Origin: Candidatus Latescibacterota bacterium
GTDB lineage: Bacteria > Krumholzibacteriota > Krumholzibacteriia > G020349025
Length of the DNA: 64,000 bases
Direction of reading: 5' to 3'
Assembly: GCA_020349025.1 (NCBI GenBank)
Contig: CP070763.1
Location: 935,046 to 999,045 of the forward strand
In this document: positions 54,197-64,000 of the stretch, piece by piece
Layout of the letters: the number at the start of each line of letters is the position of its first letter
Numbering within the stretch: the stretch's first letter is position 1
The notes under the pieces: model-generated
Told to the model about the DNA's origin: nothing
The model's input: only the letters and a program-made list of their open reading frames with translations
The model's database searches: none
Position numbers and translations under genes: made by a program

Positions 54197-54910
54197 ATGA
54201 CCGAACTTCTCTTCCAGCTCGACAGCTATCTGCGTGCCTTCGATGCCAGCGTGCGGGCCGTGGATGGCGCGCGCGTGGCGCTCGATCGCACCGCGTTCTA
54301 CCCGACCGGCGGGGGGCAGCCCCACGATCTCGGCTGGCTCTGCGAGGGAGACCGCAGGCTCGAAGTGGTGGAGGTGCGGCGTGAGGGGGAGCACGTGTGG
54401 CACAGGTTGCGCGAGCAGGCGCTGGAGCCGACGTGTCGCGTGCGCGGTGAGATCGATTGGGAGCGCCGTTACCAGCTCATGCGCACGCACACCGCTCTGC
54501 ACATTCTGAGTGGCGTCATCTGGCGCGACCACCGTGCGCCCGTCACCGGCGGCAACATGGAGCCGCTGCGCGGCCGACTCGATTTCGAGCTCGACGAGAT
54601 CCCCGCCGACTTCGCGCCGCGGGTCGAGGCCGCGGTGAACGCCGAGATCCGCGACGCACGCCCGATCGAGGTGCGCATCCTGCCGCGTGACGAGGCGATG
54701 CAGATCCCGGATCTCATCCGCACGAAGATCAACCTGCTGCCGCCTGGCATCCGGCAGATTCGTACGGTGCACATCGTAGGGCTCGACCTGCAAGCGGACG
54801 GCGGCACGCACGTGCGCAACACGAGCGAAGTGGGATGCGTGCGCGTTCTCGGGTACAAGAGCAAAGGCAAGAGCAACAAGCGCCTGCGCATCGAGGTGAC
54901 GGATGCCTGA
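54197..54910 (+). CDS. alaX: Alanyl-tRNA editing protein AlaX (medium form)
   Basis: This 237-residue trans-editing enzyme removes serine or glycine wrongly attached to tRNA-Ala. The zinc-binding HTALH (H98, H102) and a second site DGGTH (D201, H205) are visible, together with FYPTGGGQPHD, which opens the domain in AlaRS and AlaX-M. The second site usually has Cys (CGGTH); here it is Asp. The start was chosen at the first ATG with the conserved N-terminus. It leads the AlaX-DapE-like-DapD run. Confidence 0.9.
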   Translation: MTELLFQLDSYLRAFDASVRAVDGARVALDRTAFYPTGGGQPHDLGWLCEGDRRLEVVEVRREGEHVWHRLREQALEPTCRVRGEIDWERRYQLMRTHTALHILSGVIWRDHRAPVTGGNMEPLRGRLDFELDEIPADFAPRVEAAVNAEIRDARPIEVRILPRDEAMQIPDLIRTKINLLPPGIRQIRTVHIVGLDLQADGGTHVRNTSEVGCVRVLGYKSKGKSNKRLRIEVTDA

Positions 54911-54949
54911 AGCGTCCGCCGCCGGCGAGGGCGAGTCGGAGCGGAAGTC

Positions 54950-55966
54950 ATGCTGGACGTCGTCGAGCTGGCGCGGCGGTTCATCGACATCGAATCGATC
55001 ACGGGCAACGAGGCAGCGATGGCCGCGGCGAGTGCCGAGGTGCTGCGGCAGATCGGCTTCGAGGCGCGTCTGCTCGAGGTTGCGCCCGGGCGCGCCAACG
55101 TCCTGGCCACGCTCGACGCGCCGCGCGTGCTCCTGAGCACGCACCTCGACACCGTGCCGCCCCATTTCCCGGCGCGCGACGAGTCGGACTGGCTCTACGG
55201 GCGCGGAGCCTGCGATACGAAGGGGATCCTCGCCGCCATGCTCGCGGCTGCGGAGCGCTTGCTGCAGGAGGGCGTGCGCGACGTCGGGCTGCTTCTCGTG
55301 GTGGGCGAGGAGACCGACTCCGCGGGCGCCAAGCACGCGAATGCGACGCTGTCGCTGCCCTCCGTGACCCACACCGTCGTCGGAGAACCGACCGAGTCGA
55401 AGTTCGCGCGCGCACAGAAGGGTGCTTTCAAACTCACGCTGCGGGCACGCGGGCGAGCGGCGCACTCCGGCTACCCGCAACACGGCCACTCGGCGCTGCG
55501 CGCGATGCTCGACCTGCTGCAGCGCATCGAGCAGGCGGAGTGGGGCGAGGACGCCGAGCTCGGACGCGCCACGGTCAACGTCGGCGTCTTGCGCGCGGGG
55601 CGCGCGGCGAACGTCGTTCCGGACGAGGCGGAAGCGCAGGTGTTCATCCGCGTGGTGGACAGCGCCGCCGCCGTGCGTCAACGTGTGGAGCGGATCGTGC
55701 AGCCTTCGGGGCCATCGGTGGAGTGGCGCGAAGAGGGGAGCAACGATCCACAGCGTTGGTTGACGTTGCCGGGAGAGCCGGAGACGGTCGTGGCGTTCAA
55801 CACCGACGCTCCCTTTCTGACGCGCTTCGGTCAGAGGCTGCTGGTCGGCCCAGGGTCGATCCTGGTGGCGCACAGCTCCGAGGAACGCATCTCGAAACGT
55901 GAGCTGCGAGCGGCTGTGGATCTCTACCATCGCACCGTGCTGCGCCTGCGCACGGCGTCCGGTTAG
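54950..55966 (+). CDS. M20-family deacylase (ArgE/DapE type)
   Basis: This is a 338-residue zinc amidohydrolase. Metal ligands are in HLDTVPP, the GRGACDTKG (Asp) stretch, GEETDS (catalytic Glu and a ligand) and VAHSSEER near the C-terminus; GEPTES and HSGYP fit the dimer domain. The next gene is dapD, so the most likely role is removal of succinyl from N-succinyl-diaminopimelate (DapE). Acetylornithine deacetylase remains possible, since the two cannot be separated by motif. It is somewhat shorter than E. coli DapE (375). Confidence 0.87.
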   Translation: MLDVVELARRFIDIESITGNEAAMAAASAEVLRQIGFEARLLEVAPGRANVLATLDAPRVLLSTHLDTVPPHFPARDESDWLYGRGACDTKGILAAMLAAAERLLQEGVRDVGLLLVVGEETDSAGAKHANATLSLPSVTHTVVGEPTESKFARAQKGAFKLTLRARGRAAHSGYPQHGHSALRAMLDLLQRIEQAEWGEDAELGRATVNVGVLRAGRAANVVPDEAEAQVFIRVVDSAAAVRQRVERIVQPSGPSVEWREEGSNDPQRWLTLPGEPETVVAFNTDAPFLTRFGQRLLVGPGSILVAHSSEERISKRELRAAVDLYHRTVLRLRTASG

Positions 55967-56013
55967 CCGGTTGCACTGACGGCCTTGCCGTGGCGATGAC
56001 GTGAGGAGCAAGC

Positions 56014-56853
56014 GTGGAGCCGCAACGTCGCATCCTCGAACAAGCCTACTCGGGCGCACGCGCGCTCGACGACGCCTCGGTCCAGGACGCCTTCGAGTGG
56101 CTCCTGACCGGACTCGAGGAGGGCACGCTGCGCGCCGCGGAGCCTGGCGCGGACGATCGCTGGAACGTCCACTCCTGGATCAAGATGGGAATCCTGGTGG
56201 GGTTCCGCATCGGACGAATCGTCGACATGTCGACGCATCCGGCATCCCCCTTCTTCGACAAGCACAACCTCCCGACCCAGGAGCTGGATGGTGTGACACG
56301 ACGCGTGCGCATCGTCCCGGGTGGAAGCAGCGTGCGCCGCGGCGCCTACGTCGGTCCCGATGTGATCATCATGCCGCCCGCGTACGTCAACGTGGGTGCC
56401 CGCGTCGACGCAGGCAGCATGATCGACTCGCACGCGCTCGTCGGCTCCTGTGCCCAGGTCGGCCGCGGCGTGCACCTGAGCGCGGCGGCCCAGGTGGGTG
56501 GCGTGCTCGAGCCCCCGGGCGCGCGCCCGGTCATTCTCGAGGATGGCGTCCTCGTCGGCGGCAACTGCGGCGTCTACGAAGGGGCTCTCGTGCGTCGACG
56601 CGCGGTGCTCGGCTCCGGCGTCATCGTTACCGGCTCGACGCCGGTCTACGACCTGGTGCACGGCCGCGTGCTGCGGCCGCAGTCGGGCCACGGCGCGGAG
56701 ATTCCGGAGGGCGCCGTCGTGGTTCCGGGCAGCCGCGCGTTGAAGGGGGAGTTTGCCCAGCAGCACGGCGTCTCGCTCTACACTCCGGTCATCGTGAAGT
56801 ACCGCGATGCCGGCACCGATGCGCGCACGGCGCTCGAGGACGCCCTGCGTTGA
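56014..56853 (+). CDS. dapD: Tetrahydrodipicolinate N-succinyltransferase
   Basis: This 279-residue enzyme transfers succinyl from succinyl-CoA to tetrahydrodipicolinate in lysine/diaminopimelate synthesis. A helical N-terminus and a left-handed beta-helix with hexapeptide repeats (YVGPDVIIMPPAYVNVGARVDAGSMI split over residues ~110-140) and VGGVLEPPGARPVILED, CGVYEG are typical of DapD. The start is GTG with GAGGAG five bases upstream. It lies 47 bases after the DapE-like gene, consistent with a lysine pathway pair. Confidence 0.95.
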   Translation: MEPQRRILEQAYSGARALDDASVQDAFEWLLTGLEEGTLRAAEPGADDRWNVHSWIKMGILVGFRIGRIVDMSTHPASPFFDKHNLPTQELDGVTRRVRIVPGGSSVRRGAYVGPDVIIMPPAYVNVGARVDAGSMIDSHALVGSCAQVGRGVHLSAAAQVGGVLEPPGARPVILEDGVLVGGNCGVYEGALVRRRAVLGSGVIVTGSTPVYDLVHGRVLRPQSGHGAEIPEGAVVVPGSRALKGEFAQQHGVSLYTPVIVKYRDAGTDARTALEDALR

Positions 56854-56890
56854 GCTTTCCACGCTCCCGACGCCCCATGGGAGGAAGGCC

Positions 56891-57535
56891 GTGTTTCGAT
56901 TGTGGCGAACCGAGAAGCGCCTCCAGGAGAAGCTGGAGGCCTACCTGGCCCAGGTGATGTCGAGCCTGGGAGGTCTCAAGGACGCCTTCCCGCAAGGATT
57001 GGATGGGACGTTCGCCCGCCAGTCCGATCTCGCAAACCCGGTGCACGAGCTGGAGTCGGTGGCGGACGACATGCGTCGCGAGCTCGAGCTCGAGCTCTAC
57101 TCCGGCAAGCTCTTGCCGGAGTCGCGCGCCGACATGCTGTCGCTGGTCGAAGCGATCGACCGGATCTCGAACATCGCCGAGAACATCGTCGAGTTCTTCT
57201 CCATCCAGAAGCTGGACGTGCCGGCCGCGTTGCACGCTGACGTCGAGGATCTTCTCCGCAAGAGCCTCGAGACCTGCGCGGCGATGTCGGAGACGGTGCG
57301 CCTGCTGCTGGACGACCTCTCCAAGATCCGCGGTTGCGCCGAGGAGGTCGACCACCTCGAGAGTCAATGCGACGCGCGCGAGCGCCGTTTGTTGCGCCGG
57401 CTCTTCGATCTCGATCTCGACCTCGCGCGCAAGCTGCACCTGCGCGAACTGATCGGCAGCATTGCCGCGTTGTCCGATCAGGCCGAGAACGTCGCCGACA
57501 TGGTGGAGCGCATGGCCGTGAAGCGTCGGCTCTGA
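56891..57535 (+). CDS. DUF47/PhoU-like protein (TIGR00153)
   Basis: This 214-residue all-helical protein resembles the DUF47 (PitR/Pap) family, usually encoded beside PiT phosphate transporters and thought to tune them. Helices such as LANPVHELESVADDMRRELE and VEAIDRISNIAENIVEFF carry the conserved DxxD/E-type metal-binding positions. The start is GTG with GGAGG six bases upstream. The PiT gene begins 35 bases later, which supports the assignment. Confidence 0.87.
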   Translation: MFRLWRTEKRLQEKLEAYLAQVMSSLGGLKDAFPQGLDGTFARQSDLANPVHELESVADDMRRELELELYSGKLLPESRADMLSLVEAIDRISNIAENIVEFFSIQKLDVPAALHADVEDLLRKSLETCAAMSETVRLLLDDLSKIRGCAEEVDHLESQCDARERRLLRRLFDLDLDLARKLHLRELIGSIAALSDQAENVADMVERMAVKRRL

Positions 57536-58428
57536 GGCGCTGAAGAGCTCCGCCGTCGCGGGGAGGGGTCGTGGGCAAGCTCCTGGGGGCGGTTTTTCTC
57601 GGCTGGGCACTGGGTGCGAACGACGCCGCCAACGTCTTCGGCCCCGCCGTCTCGGCGCGCGTCGTGCGCTACCGCACCGCCATCCTCATTGCAGCCGTGT
57701 TCGTCGTTCTCGGGGCGGGGACCGGAGGCCTGCGCGCCATCGAGGCGGTCGGCGCGCTCGACGTGCAAACGCCAAACACGGCGTTCTGGGTCACGCTCGC
57801 CGCCGCTTTGGCGATGACGCTCTTGATCGCGCTGCGCCTGCCGGCGAGCAGCTCCCAGGCGATCGTGGGCGCGATCGTCGGGGCGGCCCTGGCACGCCAC
57901 AGCAATGTCGATGTCGAAGGCCTCACGCGCCTGGTGCGAGGCTGGGTGCTGACGCCGGTCATGGCTGCCCTGATCGGCATGGCCTGCACGCTCATCCTGG
58001 GGTCGACGCAGCGCTGGCGCCCGACGCGTGGCCTGGCCAGGCTCGATCTTGCAGTGCACCTCGCGTTGCTTGCGGCCGGGGCGTGGGGCGCGTATGCGCT
58101 CGGGGCGAACAACGCCGCCAACGTGACGGGCGTCTTCGCTGCGGCCGGCGTGGTGTCGCCCACGCAAGCGGCCTGGATCGCGGGCGGCAGCATCGCACTC
58201 GGCATTCTCACGTTCGCGAGCCGCCTCATGTATCTCGTGGGGCGTGGCCTGGTGCAGCTCGAACCCGCCACGGCGCTCGTGGCCATGGTTTCGCAGGCGC
58301 TTGCGGTGCACGCGTTCGCGCTCTGGGGCGTGCCGGTGTCGTCGTCGCAAGCCCTGGCGGGAGGGGTTCTCGGCATCGGCGTCGTCAAGGGCGTGCGCAC
58401 GATCAACATGCGCGCGCTCCTCAACATC

Positions 58429-59787
<1,359 letters not shown>

Positions 59788-59913
59788 GGCGCAGCTCCCA
59801 GATCAGCGGCCAGGATCACAGTGCCACTCGGATACGACAGGCGCAGTCAGGAGCGTGAGCGTGGCCTCACCCGCGCCCGCGCCCGGGGAGTGCAGATCGC
59901 ATGGTCAGGGATT

Positions 59914-60867
59914 CTACGTCGACGCTTCCAGGACGCGCTTCCAGGTGTTCTCGTCGACGTTGCACCCCGTGAGGAGAACGCAGACGGGGCCTGGAAGGCG
60001 CAGACCCTCGAGGAGTGCGGCGATCCCGACAGCGGCCGAGCCCTCGACGCGCAAGTCGTGTTGCTGCCACAGCCAGCGCATGGCGGCCGCAATCTGCGCT
60101 TCGGGCACGAGCCGCACGTCGTCGACCCAGCGTTTGACGTAGTCGAAGCTGCGCGCGCTGACGCCGCCCTCCAGTCCTTCGGCGAGCGTGGCGGGGCCTT
60201 GGTGGCGCGTGAGCGCCGTGCCGCGCTGCAACGAATCGTGCATGGCGCACGTCGCCTGCGACTGCACACCGACGATCCGCACGCTCGGCTTGAGCGCGCG
60301 GACGACGCACCCGACGCCGGAGATGAGACCTCCCCCGCCCACCGGAACGAGAAGGCTCTGCAACTCCGGAAGCTGCTCGAGAACCTCCAGCCCGAGCGTC
60401 CCGCCATTCCCGGCCATGATGAGCTCGTCGTCGAAGGGTGAAACGAAGCGGGCTCGGTGTTCGCGGGCCCAGCGGCGCGCCTGCGCTTCCGCATCGTCGT
60501 AGCTGGGCGAGTCGACCACGGTGACCTCGGCACCGAGCCGGGCGATCGCGCCTCGTTTCACCTCGGGAGCCGAGCGCGGCACGAAGATGCGCGGCGGCGC
60601 GCCGAGGCCGCGCATGGCGTACGCCACGCCGAGGCCGTGGTTTCCGGCCGATGCGGCCACCCAGGGTCGGGCGTCGTTGGCCAAGGCGCGGACGGCGAGA
60701 GGTCCACGCACTTTGAAGGAGCCGGTGTACTGCTGGTTCTCGAGCTTCAGCCACGTGGGCGCGCCGACGAGAGCCGTGGCGTGTTCGGATCGACGCATTG
60801 CGGTGCGACGCGTCGCCGCCTCGACGACTGGACGCACCTGGCGCACGAGATGCTCGGTCAGCACCAA
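59914..60867 (-). CDS. Threonine/serine dehydratase-like PLP enzyme
   Basis: This is a fold-type II PLP enzyme of about 317 residues. The PLP lysine is in ENQQYTGSFKVRGP, the substrate-binding loop is SAGNHGLG, and the phosphate-binding loop is VPVGGGGLISG. It lacks the C-terminal ACT domain of biosynthetic IlvA, so it fits catabolic threonine/serine dehydratase or serine racemase. The start is uncertain: TTG 60867 or the adjacent GTG 60864 best fit the family N-terminus; the frame is open further upstream to 61068, with an unprotein-like Arg/Cys-rich extension. Confidence 0.85.
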   Translation of the reverse strand: MVLTEHLVRQVRPVVEAATRRTAMRRSEHATALVGAPTWLKLENQQYTGSFKVRGPLAVRALANDARPWVAASAGNHGLGVAYAMRGLGAPPRIFVPRSAPEVKRGAIARLGAEVTVVDSPSYDDAEAQARRWAREHRARFVSPFDDELIMAGNGGTLGLEVLEQLPELQSLLVPVGGGGLISGVGCVVRALKPSVRIVGVQSQATCAMHDSLQRGTALTRHQGPATLAEGLEGGVSARSFDYVKRWVDDVRLVPEAQIAAAMRWLWQQHDLRVEGSAAVGIAALLEGLRLPGPVCVLLTGCNVDENTWKRVLEAST

Positions 60868-61157
60868 TCCGCTCTTTTCTCGGAGGTTCCGCGGAGGCAC
60901 GTGTCGTTTTGCAAAGTACGTCGCAAAACGGGAGCAATCAAGCGGCAAGGCCACACGCACTTTCGCGCATTGCTCCGCGTGCCGCATCGCAGGGTCCCCT
61001 GCGGTTCCGCGGGATTCCCGACGTCTGGAGCGCCGGAATTCGCAGGGTGATGCGGCCCGACGCGGCACGACATCTGCGAACGGGACGCCGAGCGGGCGGA
61101 AGCGGCACCTGCCGCTTGAACCCCCGAAAGTTTCACAAGGGACGAAAAGGACTCGAG
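60868..61157. other. Divergent promoter region of the dehydratase and pilin genes
   Basis: These 290 bases hold two inverted repeats: CGTTTTGC/GCAAAACG (60905-60912 and 60923-60930, a possible operator) and AAGCGGC/GCCGCTT (61100-61106 and 61111-61117, four-base loop), the latter 40 bases before the pilV-like start. No gene is seen. Confidence 0.45.
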
Positions 61158-61550
61158 ATGCCGAAACGCATCCGTTTGCACGATCGCCAGGACGGATTCA
61201 CCATCGTCGAAGCGCTGGTGGCTCTCACCATCTTCGGCATTGGCACCATCGTGCTGATGCAGCTGGCACCTCGAGCCACCCAAGTCGCGAACCACGCACG
61301 CAACATCAGTACGGCGAACGGGCTGGCGCAAGCCAAGGTTGAGGAGCTACGCGCCCTACCCAGTGGACACGCCGATCTCACGGCTGGTGTGCACGCGGAC
61401 CCGGACAACCCGATCAGCGACCACTACGAAAGGCAGTGGGAGGTGACCGACGACGACCCCATCCAGGGCATGCGTCGAGTCGAGGTCCAGGTGCGGATCA
61501 CCCAGACAGCAAGCGGCGATAGCGTGGCCACCCTGGTGACGTACTTCTGA
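61158..61550 (+). CDS. Type IV prepilin-like protein (PilV/GspI-type minor pilin)
   Basis: This 130-residue protein has a prepilin leader: basic leader peptide, cleavage site G13/F14 and the conserved Glu at +5 in GFTIVEALVALTIFGIG, followed by a hydrophobic helix and a small globular head. PilV/GspI family members begin in this way and form the pilus or pseudopilus tip. AAGGA lies nine bases upstream of the ATG. The next gene, also a prepilin by its N-terminus, follows after 15 bases, so both would be processed by the same PilD peptidase. Confidence 0.87.
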   Translation: MPKRIRLHDRQDGFTIVEALVALTIFGIGTIVLMQLAPRATQVANHARNISTANGLAQAKVEELRALPSGHADLTAGVHADPDNPISDHYERQWEVTDDDPIQGMRRVEVQVRITQTASGDSVATLVTYF

Positions 61551-61565
61551 CGAGGGCGGATCAAC

Positions 61566-64000
61566 ATGCGCAACACGCAGCACACGCGCAGAGGCTTCAC
61601 GGTCTTCGAGCTCCTGGTTTCGACGCTGGTTGCCGGCGTCGCCTTGCTCGCCACCATGCTGATTGCGTCGCAGATGAGCACCCAGATGCGCAGTGAGCGC
61701 AACCGGGTGAACGCACAGGACAACGCTCGCATCGCCATCGACGAGATCACGCGCATCCTGCGCGCGGCAGGCTCGCAGACCGACAACGCCCGTGGCCAGG
61801 GCCGCTTCGTTTTCGGCGGGCCGTGGACGGTGGCGCTGAACGCCAACCTGTTTCCGATCGACGACCCGGACGGCACCGGCGATCCGGCAGCCTTGGATCT
61901 CGCTCTGGGTGGAGCCGACGTGCCACTCGGGGGCGGAGTGACCTACACGCCGCCGCGCTCCTTCCAGACCGGCGCCGAGACGATCGTTCTCACGATCGAC
62001 TCCAGTCGTGACGGTTACGTGAGCTCCGGCGACGCGTCCGACGACGAAGAGGAGGAGTCCGACAATCCGGACGACTTCGTCGTCAAAGCGTTCGTCTATG
62101 GCAGCGATGGTACCGGCAACACCGTCCAGGAAGCCGGCCTGGCCCTGCTGCGTGGGCCATACCCCGGCGCCGACGGTAACTACACGGAGCCGATGTTCAA
62201 GTACTGGATCAACGACGACAACGACGACTCCACCCCCGCGCTTCTCCACGGCGACCTGGACGGCAACGGCGAGCTGTCGCAGGGTGAGATCGCCATGCTC
62301 GGTCCCGTGGCGCCCACGGACCTCGCTCTCATCTCGCGCATCGACGTCACCGCCACGGCCGAAAGCGAGAAGGCGGGGAACTACTACTCGGGAACCCACA
62401 GGGACGGGCGCAGCGTCCTGCGCTCGTCGGTGAGCTTCCGCAACCACATGACGACGGCCGTGCGTGTCGTCGGCACCGTCTTCAACGACGCCAACAAGAA
62501 CAGCCTACGCGACCCGGGCGAGGTGCCCTTGCGTGACGTCGTCGTGCGTTTGAGCAACGGCTCCGCGACCAAGACGGACGCGCTCGGCTTCTTCAAGTTC
62601 GTCACGCGCCCCGGAACCTACACGCTGCAGGAAATCGACAAGGTCGGTTTCGCCAGCACGACACCGAACATCGTGTCGTTGAACCCGGCGCCGGGAGATT
62701 ACGTCGAAGTCCACTTCGGCGACTACTCCACAGTGGGAAGCGGCTTCATCCACGGCAAGGTCTGGCACGACAACAACAAGAACGGCGTCCTCGAAAAGAA
62801 CGAAGAGTGGGGGATCCCGGGAATCAACGTCTTCCTCGACACGGGTGCCACGGCGCTCACCGACTCAGCGGGGAACTTCCTGTTCACCGTCAGCACCGGG
62901 AACTACACGGTCACCGAGGTCGACTCGGCCGGTTACACGTCGAGCACACCGAACGTCGTCGACGTCAACGTGGCTGCCGATGGCGACTCCGCCTACGTGC
63001 TCTTCGGCGACTACGAGCTCAAAACCTTCGGTGAGATCCACGGCTTGGTCTACTTCGACGAGAACAAGGACGGTGTGCACGACAACCTCGAGCCGGGCAT
63101 CGCCAACGTGACCGTGACGCTCGACGGCGGTGATGTCACGGTGACGGATGCGATGGGTGAGTTCCAGTTCACCGCCTCTCCCGGGACGCACGAGGTGACC
63201 GAAACGGATCCGGAGGAATACACCTCCTCGACCGTCAACACCGTCACCGTAGAGGTCTACGAGAACAAGATCAGCTACGTCGAGTTCGGCGACATCGGCA
63301 TCCAGGACGTGGCCTTCCAGGAGATCCACCTGGCCGACACCGAGCGCGCGCTGAGCATCGTGGCCACCGATCTGGGAGAAGATGCGCGCACCGATTTCGA
63401 CGTCGTCCTCGGCACTCATTACGTCGGCGGCTCGAACGATATCCTCGTGTGGCACAACCAACGTAGGAACAGCTCGACACTCAACTCGAAGATCTTCGAG
63501 CAAACGCCAAGCTACCAGCGCATCATCGATGCGGACGTGAACGCGGTGACGGCTGTCGATCTCAACAAAGACGGCATGTCCGACGTCGTCACCGGATTGG
63601 GCGCGAGCAGCAACAACATCGGCGTCTGGATCACGGACGTGAATTCGCCTGGAGACATGCCGTACGCACCCAACGCACGCTACACGGCGGCGCTCGCGAC
63701 CGGAGTGAACGACATGGTCGTCGGGGACTTCGACGGCGATCCCTACCCGGACCTGGCCGTCGGCACCACAGCGGGCTACGGGCTCGGGCGCCTCGAGGTG
63801 TGGCATGGCGGCTGGGGGAGCGCGTTTGGCCGCGAAGACGGCGACGTCTACGCGCTGATTCCGTTCTTGGGCGGAGCGAGCGGTGAGGCGTTCGGCGAAG
63901 TGGTGTCGGTCGCCAGCAGCGATTTCAACCGCGACGGCGTCGACGATCTGGTGGTGGGAACGCGCAAGAGCGACTCGATGAGTTACGTCTCGCTCCTGCT
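61566..64000 (+). CDS. Giant prepilin-type protein with SdrD B and FG-GAP repeats (3' partial)
   Basis: The frame is open from ATG 61566 to the window edge (811 codons seen). The N-terminus is a prepilin: cleavage G10/F11 and Glu at +5 in GFTVFELLVSTLVAG, as in PilW/GspJ. About 250 residues of PilW-like globular head follow. Three tandem SdrD/Cna B-type repeats come next (about residues 300-385, 393-482, 488-578), each with a VxxDxNKN-type calcium motif (FNDANKNSLRDPGE, WHDNNKNGVLEKNE, YFDENKDGVHDNLE) and an FGDY/FGDI end. Then come FG-GAP/VCBS repeats (DLNKDGMSDVVTG, DFDGDPYPDLAVG, DFNRDGVDDLVVG). These domains are typical of adhesins; their attachment to a minor pilin suggests a pilus-tip adhesin. 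Confidence 0.87.
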   Translation, partial: MRNTQHTRRGFTVFELLVSTLVAGVALLATMLIASQMSTQMRSERNRVNAQDNARIAIDEITRILRAAGSQTDNARGQGRFVFGGPWTVALNANLFPIDDPDGTGDPAALDLALGGADVPLGGGVTYTPPRSFQTGAETIVLTIDSSRDGYVSSGDASDDEEEESDNPDDFVVKAFVYGSDGTGNTVQEAGLALLRGPYPGADGNYTEPMFKYWINDDNDDSTPALLHGDLDGNGELSQGEIAMLGPVAPTDLALISRIDVTATAESEKAGNYYSGTHRDGRSVLRSSVSFRNHMTTAVRVVGTVFNDANKNSLRDPGEVPLRDVVVRLSNGSATKTDALGFFKFVTRPGTYTLQEIDKVGFASTTPNIVSLNPAPGDYVEVHFGDYSTVGSGFIHGKVWHDNNKNGVLEKNEEWGIPGINVFLDTGATALTDSAGNFLFTVSTGNYTVTEVDSAGYTSSTPNVVDVNVAADGDSAYVLFGDYELKTFGEIHGLVYFDENKDGVHDNLEPGIANVTVTLDGGDVTVTDAMGEFQFTASPGTHEVTETDPEEYTSSTVNTVTVEVYENKISYVEFGDIGIQDVAFQEIHLADTERALSIVATDLGEDARTDFDVVLGTHYVGGSNDILVWHNQRRNSSTLNSKIFEQTPSYQRIIDADVNAVTAVDLNKDGMSDVVTGLGASSNNIGVWITDVNSPGDMPYAPNARYTAALATGVNDMVVGDFDGDPYPDLAVGTTAGYGLGRLEVWHGGWGSAFGREDGDVYALIPFLGGASGEAFGEVVSVASSDFNRDGVDDLVVGTRKSDSMSYVSLL

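Noticed and set aside
61020-61157. Cyclic di-GMP (GEMM) riboswitch before the prepilin operon
   Set aside because: A GGGACGC string and hairpins are present and the gene context fits, but the conserved GEMM core, tetraloop and receptor could not be lined up.

Overview
The window is chromosomal DNA from a GC-rich (roughly two-thirds GC) diderm bacterium. Evidence for an outer membrane includes two OmpA-family proteins, several predicted outer-membrane beta-barrels and many lipobox lipoproteins. GTG and TTG starts with good Shine-Dalgarno (SD) sequences are common. FG-GAP and SdrD-type B repeats, two-component-propeller repeats, a PorV-like barrel/TPR protein, a thrombospondin-type-3 OmpA and a divergent transketolase suggest an uncultured FCB-type or neighbouring lineage (Eisenbacteria, Krumholzibacteriota or Gemmatimonadota-like). 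That placement is inference only. I saw no rRNA, tRNA, CRISPR array, phage or insertion sequence. Coding is dense on both strands.

Left third (1-23 kb): the 3' part of a RecB/AddA-like helicase whose nuclease motif is degenerate; an OmpA with calcium-binding repeats; a methyltransferase; a lipoprotein; an acyl-CoA dehydrogenase; a PAP2 phosphatase. Next comes a tight rightward run of queE, a class III aminotransferase, a LuxE-type acyl-protein synthetase and a LuxC-type acyl-CoA reductase, facing a STAS protein and queD. The aminotransferase/LuxE/LuxC trio looks like a fatty-acid to aldehyde to amine module without luciferase. Leftward from 20.6 kb an NhaC antiporter with an extra periplasmic domain overlaps a DUF255 thioredoxin-fold protein.

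Middle (21-44 kb): envelope proteins (a hydrolase-like protein lacking its serine, a CPBP-like membrane protein lacking key residues, a second OmpA, lipoproteins, barrels), a type 4 uracil-DNA glycosylase, an NRDE protein, an M48 lipoprotein protease, ispH, a large transketolase-like enzyme, a beta-propeller/GT-C pair, a TPR protein, and a radical SAM enzyme closely resembling the COG1964/Tes (tetraether lipid synthase) group.

Right third (44-64 kb): a leftward run of ten genes (53.9 to 44.5 kb) links an envelope protein and a PorV-like/TPR protein to a SpoIIE-type phosphatase, an RsbW-like kinase and a histidine kinase, then a GT39-like transferase with TPRs, a polysaccharide deacetylase and a dCMP deaminase. 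A rightward run carries alaX, a dapE-like peptidase, dapD, a DUF47/PhoU-like protein and a PiT phosphate transporter whose 3' end overlaps convergent mutY by 78 bp. After a leftward threonine-dehydratase-like gene, the window ends in a prepilin operon. Its second gene, open beyond the window edge, fuses a type IV prepilin N-terminus to three SdrD-type B repeats and FG-GAP repeats. This is the most striking protein in the window, with the aminotransferase/LuxE/LuxC cassette and the Tes-like radical SAM enzyme next.
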